This document shows positions 19,584 to 32,882 of a stretch of DNA of 64,000 nt, one piece after another (positions within the stretch are counted from its first letter, which is position 1; each line of letters begins with the position of its first letter). The position numbers were made by a program, and so were the translations under genes. Source of the stretch: Cyanodermella asteris (Eukaryota; Ascomycota; Lecanoromycetes; Ostropales; Stictidaceae); assembly GCA_900618795.1 (NCBI GenBank), contig UYJD01000001.1:3133654-3197653 (forward strand), in the 5' to 3' direction. The notes beneath the pieces are model-generated. The model was not told where the DNA came from. It did no database searches and worked only from the letters and a program-made list of their open reading frames with translations.

Positions 19584-20126
19584 CAGGGGAGATCAACGAA
19601 GGTTATATAGTCGAGATACCCGATATAACAGTGAAGTGCAAAAATCTCTTTACGCGGTGGATGGGGTAGACGATACAAGATGCCGTGGGTATTGCTTGTA
19701 GGCATGACGAATAGGAATCCTATGACGCCAGACTTCCAACTCAGGGTCTCGCCGTCGCTCGTCAGCCGCTAAGCCGCTTCTACATATTTGTCATGGCATG
19801 CGATACTACTAACAGGTCAACTTCATTTTCAAATACTGCGAGCATGCTCCAGCCATGAATACGTGGCAGGGCATGCCTACAGTTGGAACCTCGCACGCTA
19901 AGCCGGAATATCTCTCGCATCTATACATAGCCTTTCCTTCGGTAGCCTACGAGGACAGAAGCCAGCGTAGAAACAGCAAGAATAGTCCATCTCTCGCTAT
20001 TTGTTTCAACGAAGTGAGAATCTGAATAACCGTCTCAACGCCGTCCTAGGTTTCTGGCTCTACGCCGGACCGATCCCAGACGAGATTTTGAGCCTTGACC
20101 GAACCATATATTCACGAAACAGCTGA
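19584..20126. other. MsrB promoter and 3' flank of the WD40 gene
   Basis: No gene is recognisable in these 543 bases, which separate two minus-strand genes. Confidence 0.45.
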
Positions 20127-22443
20127 TTACCACCCCGTGCCTCCATCTGAGGATTCTTCCTCTTCGCGGGCTCTCCTGACCATTCGACTCGAGAGACCGC
20201 TCCGCCGTCCGCTCGATCGTCCGCTTGGCGTGTCACCTGAACCAAAGTCTTGAGATTGAAGAACTGCGTTGAACCGTCGGCCAGTGGGCATGCCGGATTC
20301 GTCCTCTTTCATGCCATCATTGTAGGTGTGCACGGTGCAAGTGCCTGTCGACATGCCCCATCCGTTCCATGATGTCGCTGAGGAGAATTAGTAGACGCTG
20401 AGTACGTGTGAATAGGTCAAACTCACCAGCAATCACTGGCGCAGCAGGATGCCAACTAGCATCACGAACGCACGTCCTCCAGGCACCTCTGCTATGCCTG
20501 TCTTCAATGTCCATACTTCCATGCATTAGTGCAGGGTCCCGGCGGCGCGAGTTATGGGTCGCCTGGTTGACGTTGACTTTGGCTTTGAGTGTCGCATCGA
20601 GGTTGTAGATGTAGACAGCACCGTCCTCGCTGCCAGAGTACACATATCGGCTGTCTGTACTTCCTGGAGGCGAGAAATGACATCTGATGAGCGTCTTCAG
20701 AACGCTGTGTCCTCGATATGTGACGACGCTGCAATCGTGAGGATGAGCTTGATAGTCGTCATCTGAAAAGCTCATGAAACGATAATCGAACCCGCTCATG
20801 TATGATGTAGCATCGATCTGGCTGGCCTTTTCTGTCGGGGTCATGGAACGTAGATCCCAAAGCTTCATGGTCTGATCCTTGCCGTTCGAAAGCACGTAAC
20901 GACCATCCCCTTTGCTATCGACATAGGTCAACCCTTCGGTATGTCCAATGAAGACACCGGCCTCCCTCGAATCGCCCATTGATCGCCTGTCCCAAACCTT
21001 GATCAGGGAATCATCGGAGCCTGAGTATAAAATGTGCGGCGAAGACGCATCTCCGAAGCATACCGCGTTGACGTCGTTGCTATGACCTGGAATTCGAAGG
21101 ATTGATCGATTGGCTTCGACATCGTATACGTACACCGCATGCTCTGAAGTACCCGCCACAATTTCTCGGCCGTCACCCGAGAAACGAATCGACCATATTC
21201 CGAAGTGACGTTGTGTCCCTCGCCCATACCGGCCGTGTCGGCCTGATCCTGTGAGATCCGAGAAGTCTAGGTACACTGGGTCGGCACTCGATTCGGGGTC
21301 TGTCGCTGCTAGGCAGACCACTGGACGGATGGAGCTGAAGGCGAGGAACTTGTTGTCCCGGCTGAGAGATGCATCGGTGATGGTCCACTGCCCGAAAGGA
21401 TAATGTACTTGCTTGTAGTATTTCCAGTCGTGGACATTGGATGTGCCGTACATTCGGACATTGAAGTCTTGCGAACAGGTGAAGAAGAAGTTTCCATCAT
21501 CAGAAAATTGACCGGAATAGCATCTTGTATCGTAGTGTATGATAGTATCGGCCTCAGATTCCGGGATAAGTTCTTGAGAGAGCAGCCGGTTCTCCCTCTT
21601 AGCATCACGATCGTCTAGGCCTAATTCCCTCGCCAGGATGCGTCGAGCAACCTTCTTCCTGCGTCGCTGTATTCGCTCTTTGAATGAAATACTGGCACCG
21701 AAATTGCCACTTTCCATAAGCTCTTTCCCTCTCGGGTTTGGAACTGGTGGGAGTGGATTGTTCTGGCCTCGTGGCCGTCTCCGCCTATTTCGATAACCAT
21801 ACATTCCGGCGTCGTCGTCATCGTCATCATCGTCGTCGTCGTCGTCCAGCCGCCTACTGGCATTCGTTCTCCGCTGCCAAGCCTCTCTGAAGCGCGCATT
21901 GCTGAGAATGCGTATGAGCTGTTGGCGATTTACTGTGACGCACGTTGAGCTTCAGTACAGATCTATGCTTTGCCCGTGTACGTTCTTGCTCACCCGTTAG
22001 GTCGCCTCCATCGGCCCTGGTCAACCGAATTGTTCTACTCTCACCGTCTTCAACAGAGATCTGGACTTGTACTCCATTGCCCGCGGGTTCACCATCCTCG
22101 GCATCTGTCGTGGAGCTATGTCAGCATCACCACCCGAGAACGCCACCAGTCTGGGGCAGCTATTCCGAAGAGAAGAAATGTATGTACCGTGGAACTCAAT
22201 GTCGTCGCCTTCCAGCTCTTCTGCCACCTCTTCTGCCAGATCGTCCATCAAGTCTTCGTCGTCAACCTCGTCGTCTTCATCATTCTCGGCGATTTCGAAA
22301 TATTCGACGTCCTCGCTTTCGTTGTCCTCGGTGGGATCATAATCGATGTCGTCATCTTCCAGCTCTTCCTCGGCTGCGCCGGCATCGCTGGGGTGTGGGC
22401 GGTGACTCGACGGGTCCGGAGAGTCTCTATTTGTGCTTGACAT
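20127..22443 (-). CDS. WD40-repeat protein of the LEC14B/DCAF11 (WDR23) family
   Basis: Four exons, 22443-22188, 22104-21994, 21932-20427 and 20377-20127, join with phase 1 at every junction to 707 residues. The first exon is strongly acidic (EEELEDDDIDYDPTEDNE and on). Next come EDGESRTIRL and a conserved VNRQQLIRILSNARFREAW, a poly-Asp stretch, then about seven WD40 repeats (about 280-640), and a basic/Ser-rich tail. ATSWNGWG right after the last splice is typical of the family. Two WDxR motifs, WDRRS and WDLRS, match the DDB1-contact signature, so it probably serves as a substrate receptor of a CUL4-DDB1 ubiquitin ligase; that role is inferred from the family. It is transcribed divergently from the Zn2Cys6 factor. 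Confidence 0.92.
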
Positions 22444-23431
22444 GGTGCATGTACAGTGGGGAGCGGAAGAGACGGTCGCGATAGTAAGAGCAAAGAAGAG
22501 AGGTATGGTGGTGGGTAGCTCAAGTCAGCTTGGCTAGAGGGTGGGCCGGGGAGCTCAGGAAGTCCGGGGTCAGAGTGGGGACCAGCAGCCGCCCAACGGC
22601 CGGAGTTTAGCTGTGAGCCACTGAGACTCCCGCCTTATCGTGCTTATCCGCGAGCCCGAGCTGCCGGGGCTTTTGAAAGCGGCCATCGCCTAGCATCCTA
22701 TACACATCTCACTTCCGATCTGGTGAGAGCAATTGACCGGATATGTTTGGGATACTGATCGATTTTCATCATGATGCCAGTCAGTCCCTCAAGCGAGCGC
22801 CTGTATTGCTAATACTTCCGTATCGATATCATGAGCATCGATTGCCAACCAAGTTTATGAGCAAGCATGATTAAATTGTATTGTGACTTTATACACCTTC
22901 ACAAGGCATGGCCACTGCGCCGCGCTATTCTATTGGCCTATCTTAGCAGCTCTTGAATCCTTCCAGACCCTGGAGCCATGGCAAATCTCTTTTGGTAATC
23001 AACTTGCGAGAAGGATCGTGGCGTAGCAGCTCGGTGGCAGCACGGATCGGTTTCATAACCGTCGATGCGACACACGAGAGTAGATGGACAGGAGGGCCGT
23101 ACCATCAATGAAGGATTTCGTTGGCTACAACTTGAGACTCAATCTTGTAAGCCCAAACGGCTGTACATGACCATTCAATGCGACGCGCCTTGACACTGTT
23201 GCATATAGTCTGCAATGGAGTCTTCAGTATGCCGGTCTCAGCGCGCTTTTGCCACGCGCGGGATCTCCTCACAACCACTATACGGCCGGCTGCACTGACA
23301 GTCGAAATCGCTACGGCGACGGGGCCCATATAAATCCGCGGTCCTGGAACTCAAAATCTAGACCAAAAAGCGAAGCTGGTTGTCAGTCTTTCAATCACTG
23401 CAACAGAAACTCTAAACCGACGTCTTGTACC
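22444..23431. other. Divergent promoter region
   Basis: This 988-base stretch lies between the WD40 gene and the Zn2Cys6 gene and probably carries both promoters. No further gene seen. Confidence 0.45.
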
Positions 23432-25188
23432 ATGGTCGGTGTTCCAGGCAAATCAAAAGGTTGCCATACATGTCGGCTAAGGAAAATCAAATGCGATGAA
23501 GGAAAGCCGGACTGCCAAAAGTGTCTTCGGGGTGGGAGGCAATGCGAAGGTTATGACAGGAAGCCGGTCTTCTTGAACAGAAACGTTGGTGGACTTGTAA
23601 AGCGGAAGCATCTCGAAGAAGCGAACTTTCGCAGCGAGAGCTCTATTCCTGCATCGGCCTCAGGATCCTATGCAGTCGTCGAATCGCCCAAGAACAAAAT
23701 TGATGAGGAGTTCAATTGCCTGAAAGTGGATGGCAATGTCCAAAGATCCAGATACGAGCTGTTCCCACCTCCATCTCCCCCAAGCAAACATGCTCTCATC
23801 AACGGCCTCGCGGGATACTTCCATCAGAGGTACGTTCCCTATCTATGGCGAAATACGACGGATACAGCATCTTCGGGAAACTGGATGGTCTCGATACTTT
23901 CGCTGACCCGGCGCGGACCAGCACTGGAGAATGCACTTTGCGCTCTGATAGCCATTCAGGCGGGGAAAGACCAGCGAAACCCGGATATGCAGATATATGC
24001 CAGGTCGATGTACACGCGAGGTTTATTCTTCTTACAGGAGACTATCCAGGGAGAAGGATCGACCGTCAGCGACGAAACTTTGGCGACAGTGAGTTGCTTG
24101 CAGAATTATGAGGTACGTACCAGTCATAGGACTTCATCGACCTTGGACTCACCTTCGACAGCTTCAAGAGGCGACCTCTGGCACACCTGAGGGGTTCAAC
24201 GCACATACACGAGGCCTTGAGCAGCTAGTGCTCCTCCGAAAACATCAAGATTGGCGGACAAATTTGGGAAAGCAAGTCCTCTTTGAAGCCGTATTCTCAT
24301 CTGTATGTACATCGCCTCGGTCGTGGAGAACGACCTACTGAGATGAGACATAGATGATCATTGCTCTTCAGTACCGGAGATCCAGTCCACTGCAGGATTG
24401 TGAGTGGTCTTTCTCGGAATGGAGAACTCCCATGGATGTTCACCTGAGCTTGCTCGAGTTCGGTTTGCGGCTTGCAAAAGCAATCGCAGGTCTCAAGAAG
24501 CTGATTGATATGCCACCTGGACAGATCGCCTTACGACTTACAAAGGAGTCATGCATGGCACTTGTTGACCTGCGCTTGGGCTTGGAACAATGGCATACCC
24601 GCTTGGTTGACGAGGCAAACCTGACTTTCGACTGGCCGAATCCAAAGTTGGCGCCATCAGCAGCGAATGGGCCGGATGCATCCGCTACGGGAGTTCGGAT
24701 AGACGCGCTTCAACAACATTTGTTGATGATGGATTATTGGGTGCTATACTGCATGCAGTGGCGCGTGTCATCTTTGCTAAAAGCACTGATACCCATGTCC
24801 GACCGCATCCATCTCCTGGATTCCACAAAGTGCGATATTCTGCAATACGTCCACAATATTGCAGAAACAGCACCACTTTTCTTAGCTGAAGAAAACGGGA
24901 TGTATTGTACAAGAAGGTTCGTCACGCTGCTGCTCGAAAAGAATCCCAACACTAATAGATCCAAGAATCATCATGCCATTGCGGTTTGCACTGGAAATTT
25001 CTCGGTATGTTGAAGGAGACAGAGCTCGTGAGCTAGAACGAAGACTCAATGGCATGCTGGACCTCACGACCACAGCTCGTGGACTTCGTCATGCTTCTGT
25101 GGTGCGGCACAGAAGTGGTGGGTGGGAATTCATGGAGGCAGAGCTCTCAAAGCATGCACCTGGTCAGCACGGTTTCGAGGTCACCTGA
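23432..25188 (+). CDS. Zn2Cys6 binuclear-cluster transcription factor
   Basis: Four exons, 23432-24112, 24162-24302, 24354-24916 and 24966-25188, join to 535 residues. The ATG at 23432 puts the zinc cluster at the extreme N-terminus, as usual: C11-x2-C14-x6-C21-x6-C28-x2-C31-x6-C38, with basic RLRKIK between. A Pro-rich spacer (PPPSPPSKHAL) leads into a helical region of the fungal-specific type (about 125-500), with the AGYFHQRY and NALCALIAIQ stretches common in these regulators. It is nuclear and binds DNA, probably CGG-containing sites; its targets are unknown. The last intron is the least certain: a GTTCGT donor and AAG acceptor give TRRIIMPLRFALEISRYV, while other choices end early. No biosynthetic cluster adjoins it. 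Confidence 0.85.
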
Positions 25189-26200
25189 GCACTGACTTCG
25201 TTCAAAACGCATCGATCGCGATGACTGAATAGCGATTACTTCAGAGTGCTTCGGTGGGGTCTGACCTGGCCGGAAATGATTTTGCCATCTCGAGTTGACG
25301 CTGACATACGTCTTCCTGCATTGACGGGGTTTGGAACGAGCGGAGCAGACATTTTGCTCATGACAAGCTTGTAAAGGTCAAGGTTCGAGTATTGCAATCC
25401 GACTGTGCACAAATGGACAAGACAACAGCTGTAGCAAAGACCCAGTCTGAGGCGTCTGCAGGGATGAAACAGCACACCAGGCATGACGCTCACCGCATCA
25501 AAAGCACGTGAACGTCACGTACCATAGCATAATGTCCCATATGAATATGCAGATAGCAGCATGGAGAGATATTTATGGCGGTATGGTCTCATCCTCGCAG
25601 CTGCCAGCTCAGAATGCTTTCGAAATGTCCATGAGATGCTGTATGGTCTGCACTCCGCTACCACAGTCCGGCACGTTGGAGATGGAATGCATAACTTCGT
25701 ACTCGTTGCTGTCCCTAGACAGCAGCAGACTAGGACAGATGAAGAGAACGTGCGCAACGATGGATGCTTGCATAATAGCATGTAGAGTCGCCGAGTCGGT
25801 ACCTGATGCTTGTCCACAGCGCGATAGCCCCTGAGGTGGTCACTGGTCAGCCACAGGGCGCAGCAGCATCCACTCCCTTTTTCTGTTCGGCCAGCCGTTT
25901 GGTTCAACGGGGCGAGCGTTTCAGCAGCGCGGACCCTTTCGCATCACCACAACTTCCTGCCGTTCATCGAAAAGTACCCTTGTGGACTCCGCAAGTCAAA
26001 CCACGTTCTGTCACTAATACTCCTACCGCTCTCGTTTCGCTGCTATAGATTGTTCCACGTTCGTTGCTCTTGGATATCGCGATGTCGCATGATCGCTTGG
26101 TCGCGAATTAACACCGCCACCAGCCTCCTGGAGATTCCTCAGCTCTCGACCTGGCACCAAATCATCGCCGCTCGATCTTCACCTCTTCAATTTCACAATC
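25189..26200. other. Intergenic stretch and promoter of the kelch gene
   Basis: About 1 kb without a recognisable gene. The last 200 bases become CT-rich, as expected of a fungal leader. Confidence 0.45.
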
Positions 26201-29200
26201 ATGTCGTTCCTGTTCGGCAAGAAGTCAAAGGGCAACGGCGGCTCTGTTGGTAGTTCGCGCGACCTCGACTCCAGAGCGGGATCGCATGCGACAACTACTC
26301 CAGCCAACGCTGGCGACAAGCACAAGTCAGCCTTGACACAGCCAGCACCGCAAGTTGGCGACATCGCCATGCGCATTCCTCCGCCCATTAGTGAACGCAA
26401 TGGCGGTGACAGCAGAAAGCAGTCGTCCGATAACTCGGTGCGCTCCCTACTTGTGCCCGAACATTTTTTAATATGCTAACTTGTGACCAGCACGCTTCAC
26501 GGCCGAACGCTCCCAATCCGAACTTATACCCTTGGTCCTGTCAAGAGCTTGTCTTCCAGTCACCCGGGCAGAACCCGTTTCCCAGATATGGCGCGGCTGC
26601 GAATGCGACTGCCTCCAAGGAAGGTGACATTTACATGATGGGTGGACTGGTAGACGGGCAAACCGTCAAGGGCGATCTTTGGATGGTGGAGTCTTCGCCC
26701 GACAAATTGAGCTGTTATCCGGTCAAGACCGAGCAAGAAGGCCCCGGACCACGCGTTGGTCATGCCAGTCTACTCGTTGGAAACGCCTTTATCGTTTTTG
26801 GCGGTGACACGAAACAAGAAGAGCATGATGAGTTGGACGATACGCTATACCTTTTGAACACCTCTACAAAATTATGGTCTCGGGCCTTGCCTCCCGGTAT
26901 ACGCCCTGCTGGTCGGTACGGCCACACACTTAACATTCTTGGCTCCAAACTGTACATCTTTGGCGGGCAGAATGACGGGCACTTCTTCAACGACCTTGTC
27001 GCATTCGACCTCAATCAGCTGCAGATTCCCGAGCACACCTGGGAAGTCTTGGTCGATGATTCAGAAGATCAGGAAAAGCCCGGCGTCCCGACACCTCCCG
27101 CGCGAACAAATCATACCATCATTACCTACAACGAGAAGCTCTTCCTGTTCGGAGGTACAGACGGTATTCAATGGTTCAACGACGTCTGGACCTATGATCC
27201 AAAGACCAATCGCTGGTCGCAGCTTGATTGCATCGGATACATTCCACAGCCTAGGGAGGGGCACTCTGCTGCCTTAGTCGGCGATGTCATGTACATCTTC
27301 GGTGGTAGAACACAAGAAGGTGGCGATCTTGGAGATCTTGCGGCCTTCCGCATTACCTCAAGAAGATGGTACACATTCCAGAATATGGGTCCGTCGCCTT
27401 CTCCCCGATCCGGCCATAGTATGACGGCTCATGAGAAGAAGATTGTTGTCATCGCTGGTGAACCAAGCTCCAGCGAGCGGGATCCGGAGGAGCTTAGCCG
27501 GGTCTACATTCTTGACACCACCAAGATCAGATACCCTAACGATTCCACGCAGACCACTCCACAAGCCGAGCGAGGGGCTCCTGGCAGCCGCCGGCCAAGT
27601 GCCAGTCAGAGCAATATTCCTCGCGGCCCTGGAGGCCCCATAGCTACCAACGGGCCTAGCGGGCCCAATTCACCTGCAAATGGCCCTCCAGCTGGTTCGA
27701 GACTCCCGAAACCAGCCGGTGTTGCACCTGCTGGGCCACCACCTGGTGGACCTCCTCCTCGAGGCCCACCTCCCCGGATCAACGGCTCTGGACCAGGTCC
27801 GATGGTGGGACCAGGTCCGATACCAGCGGCTCAGAATGCCTCGAGAAGTGGAACTCCGACTAGAGGATATGAAAATGCGCAAAGCAGCCCGTACGGCAGG
27901 CCGGAGGTTGCTGTGGATGCGGCAAGAGGTCCTTCGAGTCGATCCATGAGCCCGGCCCTGCAAGCCAGACCGCCGGTGACTCAACAACAACCTTCAAGAC
28001 TGGCAAACACGATCGATGATGAATACGATCTAACTGGCAATGCTGCTGTCAGGAATCGCTCACAATCGCAGGTTCAACGCCCGCAGCTCGCGGTTGATCC
28101 AAGCGCCTACGCGCCTCAAGCTGCCACCCAGCCGCCTGCCGCGCCTGCGCATCCTCCACCTCCTGCTCAGGTTACGCAACAATATCCACAAGATCAGACC
28201 ATTGAATCCGCCACAAAATCGGTCGGTCCTTCGCTCCGAACTCAAGATTCAATGACAAACGCACAGCTTGATTCGCTGAAGCAGGAGCTCGACGTGATCA
28301 GGAGGAAAGCTGCCCTTTATGAATCGGAACTTGCCCTCGCCCGTAAAGCTGGCTACACACAGAGCACCGGAACATCTCTGCCAGATGAACGCAGCATTGT
28401 GGATGAGAAAGACAGACCCCTTGTCGAGGCTCTTATCATGATGAAGCGCGAGCTTGAAGAGGTGCAGGCATCAGTTGCCTCTCGCGTCCAGGACGCCGCA
28501 AGAAAGGTCGCCGAAGCCGAGCAGCAAAGGGATGCAGCAATCAAAGAAGCTGTCTATGCGAAAGCCAAGCTTGCTGCTCATGGAGGCAGCCAAGCGGGAA
28601 CTCCACAATTGGACGACTCAGTCCGCGATCTTGACAGCGACAGATCCACCGAGATCAGTCGCAAGTTGGGCGCAGCGCTGACAGTGCAGAACGACTTGAG
28701 ATCAAGGCTCGAAACGCTCAATGCTCAGCACGATTCGGAGAAGCGTGCGAGGGAAATGGCTGAGCAAAGTGCGGAGGCCGCTCACCGCCGCGCCACAGAG
28801 CTCGAGCAATCGCGCAATCTGGGCAATATCGAAGCATTGCGAGCTGAGCTTCACGAAGTACAAAGGACTGCACGTGATGAAGCTTCGCAGCGAACGAACT
28901 TCCAAGCGGACGCAAAGATGCTGCAGATTGAGCGTGACGATTTGAAGCGACAGCTGGAGACGATCTCATCAACCTCCACAGACCACGAGGCATCATTGGC
29001 TTATCTTCGCCAGGCAATGAGCTCGTCAAATGAAAAGAGCGATATGCTCGAGCAGAAGTTACAGCAAGAGCGCGAAGAGCGTGAGGCGGTGCAGCTCAAA
29101 CTTCAACAACTTCGTGCTCAACATGAAGAGCGGACCGCTGAGCTGGAGACAACATCTCGCCGGCTGCGTGATGCCGAAGAACTTGCTGAGAAGCATGCAC

Positions 29201-30723
29201 AAGAAGCTTCCACCCACAAGAACGCTGTGATGATGGGTTTGAAAGAACGATCAGAGAAACGCGCTGATAGTGCCGCTAGCAATCAAGTCGCCGAGCAGCG
29301 CATCACTGTCCTACAGCAGCAAGTCGAAGAGAAGAGTGGGTTGGCTCGCAAGTCTCAGCAGGAGGCCGAGGTCGCTGCGGAAAAGCTTCGTGGCGCTGAA
29401 GAGCGTATTGCAGGCCTTGAGACGTTCCAACAGCAAGCTAGTCGCGAGAACCTGACGCTGCGCAAACAGCTTCAGGAGGCTATCAAGAGCGCGCAGGCCA
29501 TTCAAGCCCAGCACAACGACGTCAAGCGTGAACTCGAAAGCCACCAGCGCAACGCGAGCGCCCTCTCGTTGCAACATGGTGCTCTCAAGGATCTTTTGGA
29601 CGAACGATCTGACAGTGTTGGCTCACGTGGCCTCGGATCTCCTGATGCGCATAGGATGCGAGAGCTCGAGGCCCAGCTGGACGACAGCCACCGCTTGCGA
29701 GAAGAAGCGCGTGCAGAATACGAGTTACGCTTGAACGACACCGAGGCCACGTACAGCGAGAAACTGGAGCAGCTGGAGCAGGACTACCAGAGCGCAGTTT
29801 CATATGTCAAGGGCACTGAGAAAATGCTGAAGCGCATGAAGGACGAACTCACCAAGAGCAAGCAAGTCAATACACGACTGGAAAAGGATCTCGAACGCGC
29901 GCAGAGGTCGGGCTCCCGAGCTGAATCTGCCGCTCCTGCAGGCTGGGAACAAGAGAGAGCTAGGCTCCAACGCGAGATCGAGGAGACACAGGACCACGTG
30001 AAGAGCACCATTTCTCAGCTCGAGAACCAAGTCGCCGAGCTACAGGGCGAACGCGAGCACATGCACAAGGAGCACGAAGCTCTCGCAGTCACCGTTAGTC
30101 AAGCCCGTCACGACATCGAGAAGCTTCGAGCAGATAATGCCACGCTCGAGTCCAGGGCGGCCGATGCAGAGAACAAGGTGTCCCTCCTCCTTGATCAGGT
30201 TGAGTCGAGTGTTGACAACTACCGTCGACAAAGCCGCGCTAGCATGGGTGCCAACGGCATTGCACACGCAGCCCACGGCCATGCAAGGACCGTTAGTAGC
30301 GGATCCAACTATACGGCTCAGCAAGGTCATGCTCGATCGGGCTCCGGAGGCTCAAGCGTGTTCAGCCAGAATGCCGAGAGACCAGATGAGCGCGGTAGTG
30401 TCGCGCTCGACAACCTTGCCTCCGAACTTGAGAACCTACGAACACAGTGGGAGGGCACTCATCGCAGCTACCGTATGAGCAACAGCTACAACCTGGGCCT
30501 TGATCGCCTTGGCGCCGAGGGTGAGCTCGCTGGAGGTGGACTGAGCGATAGCCTAGCGAACTGGAGAAAGAGACTCGATGCCGAAGAGCGCAGCAAAACC
30601 AACAGCCGAAGCGGTAGCAGGACAGGAGAGCGAGCAGGCAATGCCACCGGCCCAGCTGCTCGCGCGGTTACCGAGTCGGATACAGCCGGAGCTGCAGGCC
30701 ACGGCGGTATGAACATGATATAA
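26201..30723 (+). CDS. Kelch-repeat coiled-coil cell polarity protein (Tea1/KelA-like)
   Basis: Two exons, 26201-26437 and 26491-30723, give 1489 residues; the intron has a CTAAC branch and CAG acceptor. Six or so kelch blades lie at about 110-430, each with hydrophobic-GG doublets (YMMGG, IVFGG, YIFGG, LFLFGG, YIFGG). A Pro/Gly-rich disordered region (about 435-660) follows, then a very long coiled coil (about 665-1320) rich in Glu, Gln, Arg and Ala, and a Ser/Gly-rich tail. This layout matches fission-yeast Tea1 and Aspergillus KelA/TeaA-type proteins, which travel on microtubule plus ends or dock at hyphal tips to mark growth sites. Function at the hyphal tip is inferred from the family. 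Tea1 and the related Kel/Ral2 proteins cannot be told apart with certainty here. Confidence 0.9.
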
Positions 30724-31498
30724 GATACGTCTTGCTTGTCATGGGAGGACGGGGGACATACGAGCAACAACGGGAAAGAGCAGGAACGATGTGATTCCTC
30801 AATAATGTTCGGAATGTATTGTGGTTGGGCAGATATGACCTTAGAGGCTTTACGGCTGTCTCTGGTTACGGATCGAGCTGAGCAGGTTCTCTTGCATGGA
30901 TTCTTGTGGAAGATCGGGTCACGCCATGTCCTCTTTGATGTTCTTGAGCGGTTGAATGCGCACTGGTTTCTGTGACAATAAGTAGCTGGCTGGGAATATG
31001 CGGGTTGCGACCCAGCGACGTTCATTTGGATTTCCTGATGGATTGTACGATTTAGACGCAAATCAAAGAGGTAGTCAGAAACCCTTTCCGATGTGCCCTT
31101 CTTTCTAAATGGGTCGATGCTTTTTTTTTGTTCACACGCAACACCATGCAGGCCATGCCCGAAGCCATGGTCCCTGGGATTATGTGACCCAACACAATAT
31201 GCAAGTGAAGCAAATTCACCGGCGGTGTTCTCACAGATCTCTCGACCGTCTCGGCACTGCACTCGCTTCTCTCAATCAAGATGGTGTGCGCAGGAAAAAG
31301 TAGATGTGCGTTGGAGGTCTAGACGGCGGAGCTGCCCGAACAGGGATGGCTGGCACTTGACATGGCCCTGCGCTATTACCTAAGACCCTCCGGCCGCTGC
31401 AATCTCGTTCGAGCTTCGCGATAGTCGAACAGGACCTCAATTGACGCCCCTCCCACGCCCAGATACCCTTCACATACCAGCAAACACAGGTCGGCAAG
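30724..31498. other. Intergenic stretch
   Basis: These 775 bases separate the kelch gene from IDH2. No gene seen. Confidence 0.45.
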
Positions 31499-32882
31499 AT
31501 GTTGGTCGGTCGTTCCTTTGCTGGCGCCGCCAGATGCTGCGCGCGCCCGGCGTACGCGTCGCCGCGCTGGACTCCCGCATTTTCAAAGGTAACAAGCTCT
31601 GCTCTTCTCGAAACGACTCGACGATTGCCTGCCAATTTCGCATGCCGAGACTGACCCGCAGCTTATAGATCCAGTCGAGGACATATGCGGACAGGGTGGC
31701 AAAGTTCAAGGGACAGAAAGGCTCCGACGGCAACTACACAGTATCCTTGATCGAGGGTGACGGTATCGGTCCGGAAATCTCGCAAGCCGTCAAGGATATT
31801 TACACGGCTGCCAAAGTCCCAATCAAATGGGAGCCTGTGGATGTCACTCCCCAGCTGAAAAATGGCAAGACGGTCATTCCCGACTCGGCCATCGAGTCAA
31901 TCCAGAGAAATTACGTTGCGCTGAAAGGGCCTTTGGCGGTATGTCAGAGAAGAGCTCGGATTGGAGATGCCGGCATTCTAACAGGGAACAGACACCTATT
32001 GGCAAGGGGCACGTCAGTTTGAATTTGACTCTGCGAAGGACGTTCAACCTTTTCGCCAACGTTCGACCATGCGTTTCGATCGCTGGCTTTAAGACCCCAT
32101 ATGACAACGTCAACACCGTTCTCATCCGCGAGAACACCGAGGGCGAGTACTCTGGAATCGAGCACGTCGTAGTTGATGGCGTTGTCCAGTCGATCAAGCT
32201 CATCACCAGAGCCGCTTGCGAGCGCGTTATTCGATTCGCCTTCCAGCATGCTCAAGAGATGGGCCGCAACAAGGTCCGCGCCGTGCACAAGGCCACTATC
32301 ATGAAGATGTCCGATGGTCTCTTCCTGAGCGTAGCCAGGGAAATTTCCAAGGAGTTCCCCGGAATCGAGTTTGACGCTGAGTTGCTGGACAACACTTGCT
32401 TGAAGATGACCACCGACCCTGCGCCTTACAACGACAAGGTCCTGGTCATGCCCAACTTGTACGGAGACATTCTCTCGGACATGTGCGCAGGTCTCATTGG
32501 TGGTCTTGGTTTGACGCCGTCCGGAAACATTGGCGACGAGTGCAGTATCTTCGAGGCTGTCCACGGTTCCGCGCCCGACATTGCTGGCAAGGGTCTCGCT
32601 AACCCGGTAAGTACGATTGTAGAGGAAGAAGGATCACGCTAATGTCGGTACAGACTGCTCTTCTTCTCAGCTCTATCATGATGCTTCAGCATATGGGTTT
32701 GAACGAGTACGCCACCAGGATCCAGAAGGCCGCCTTTGATGTTCTGGCTGAGGGCAAGGTACGTCTAAGTAGCCCCCAAGCAGTCTACTCCGCTGACTGA
32801 CAATTTGCAGTCTATCACTGGTGACCTTGGCGGTAAGGCCAAGACTCACGAGTACGCGCAGGCTATCATCTCGAAGCTGTAA
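31499..32882 (+). CDS. IDH2: NAD-dependent isocitrate dehydrogenase, catalytic subunit 2, mitochondrial
   Basis: Five exons, 31499-31588, 31669-31938, 31992-32606, 32654-32758 and 32811-32882, all joined between codons, give 383 residues, the expected length. Exon 1 is an Arg/Ala/Cys-rich mitochondrial presequence. The enzyme body shows [13 protein letters not shown] near the N-terminus, [13 protein letters not shown] (isocitrate contact), [17 protein letters not shown] (metal-binding aspartates) and [18 protein letters not shown] (nucleotide-binding loop). It oxidises isocitrate to 2-oxoglutarate in the tricarboxylic acid cycle, as a hetero-octamer with the regulatory subunit IDH1, which is not in this window. 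Donors are GTAACA, GTATGT, GTAAGT and GTACGT. The intact acidic metal site points to the catalytic rather than the regulatory subunit. Confidence 0.96.

Noticed and set aside
23249-23431. Longer N-terminus for the Zn2Cys6 protein
   Set aside because: The upstream part of the frame is compositionally unlike a protein and the ATG at 23432 places the zinc cluster where it normally starts.
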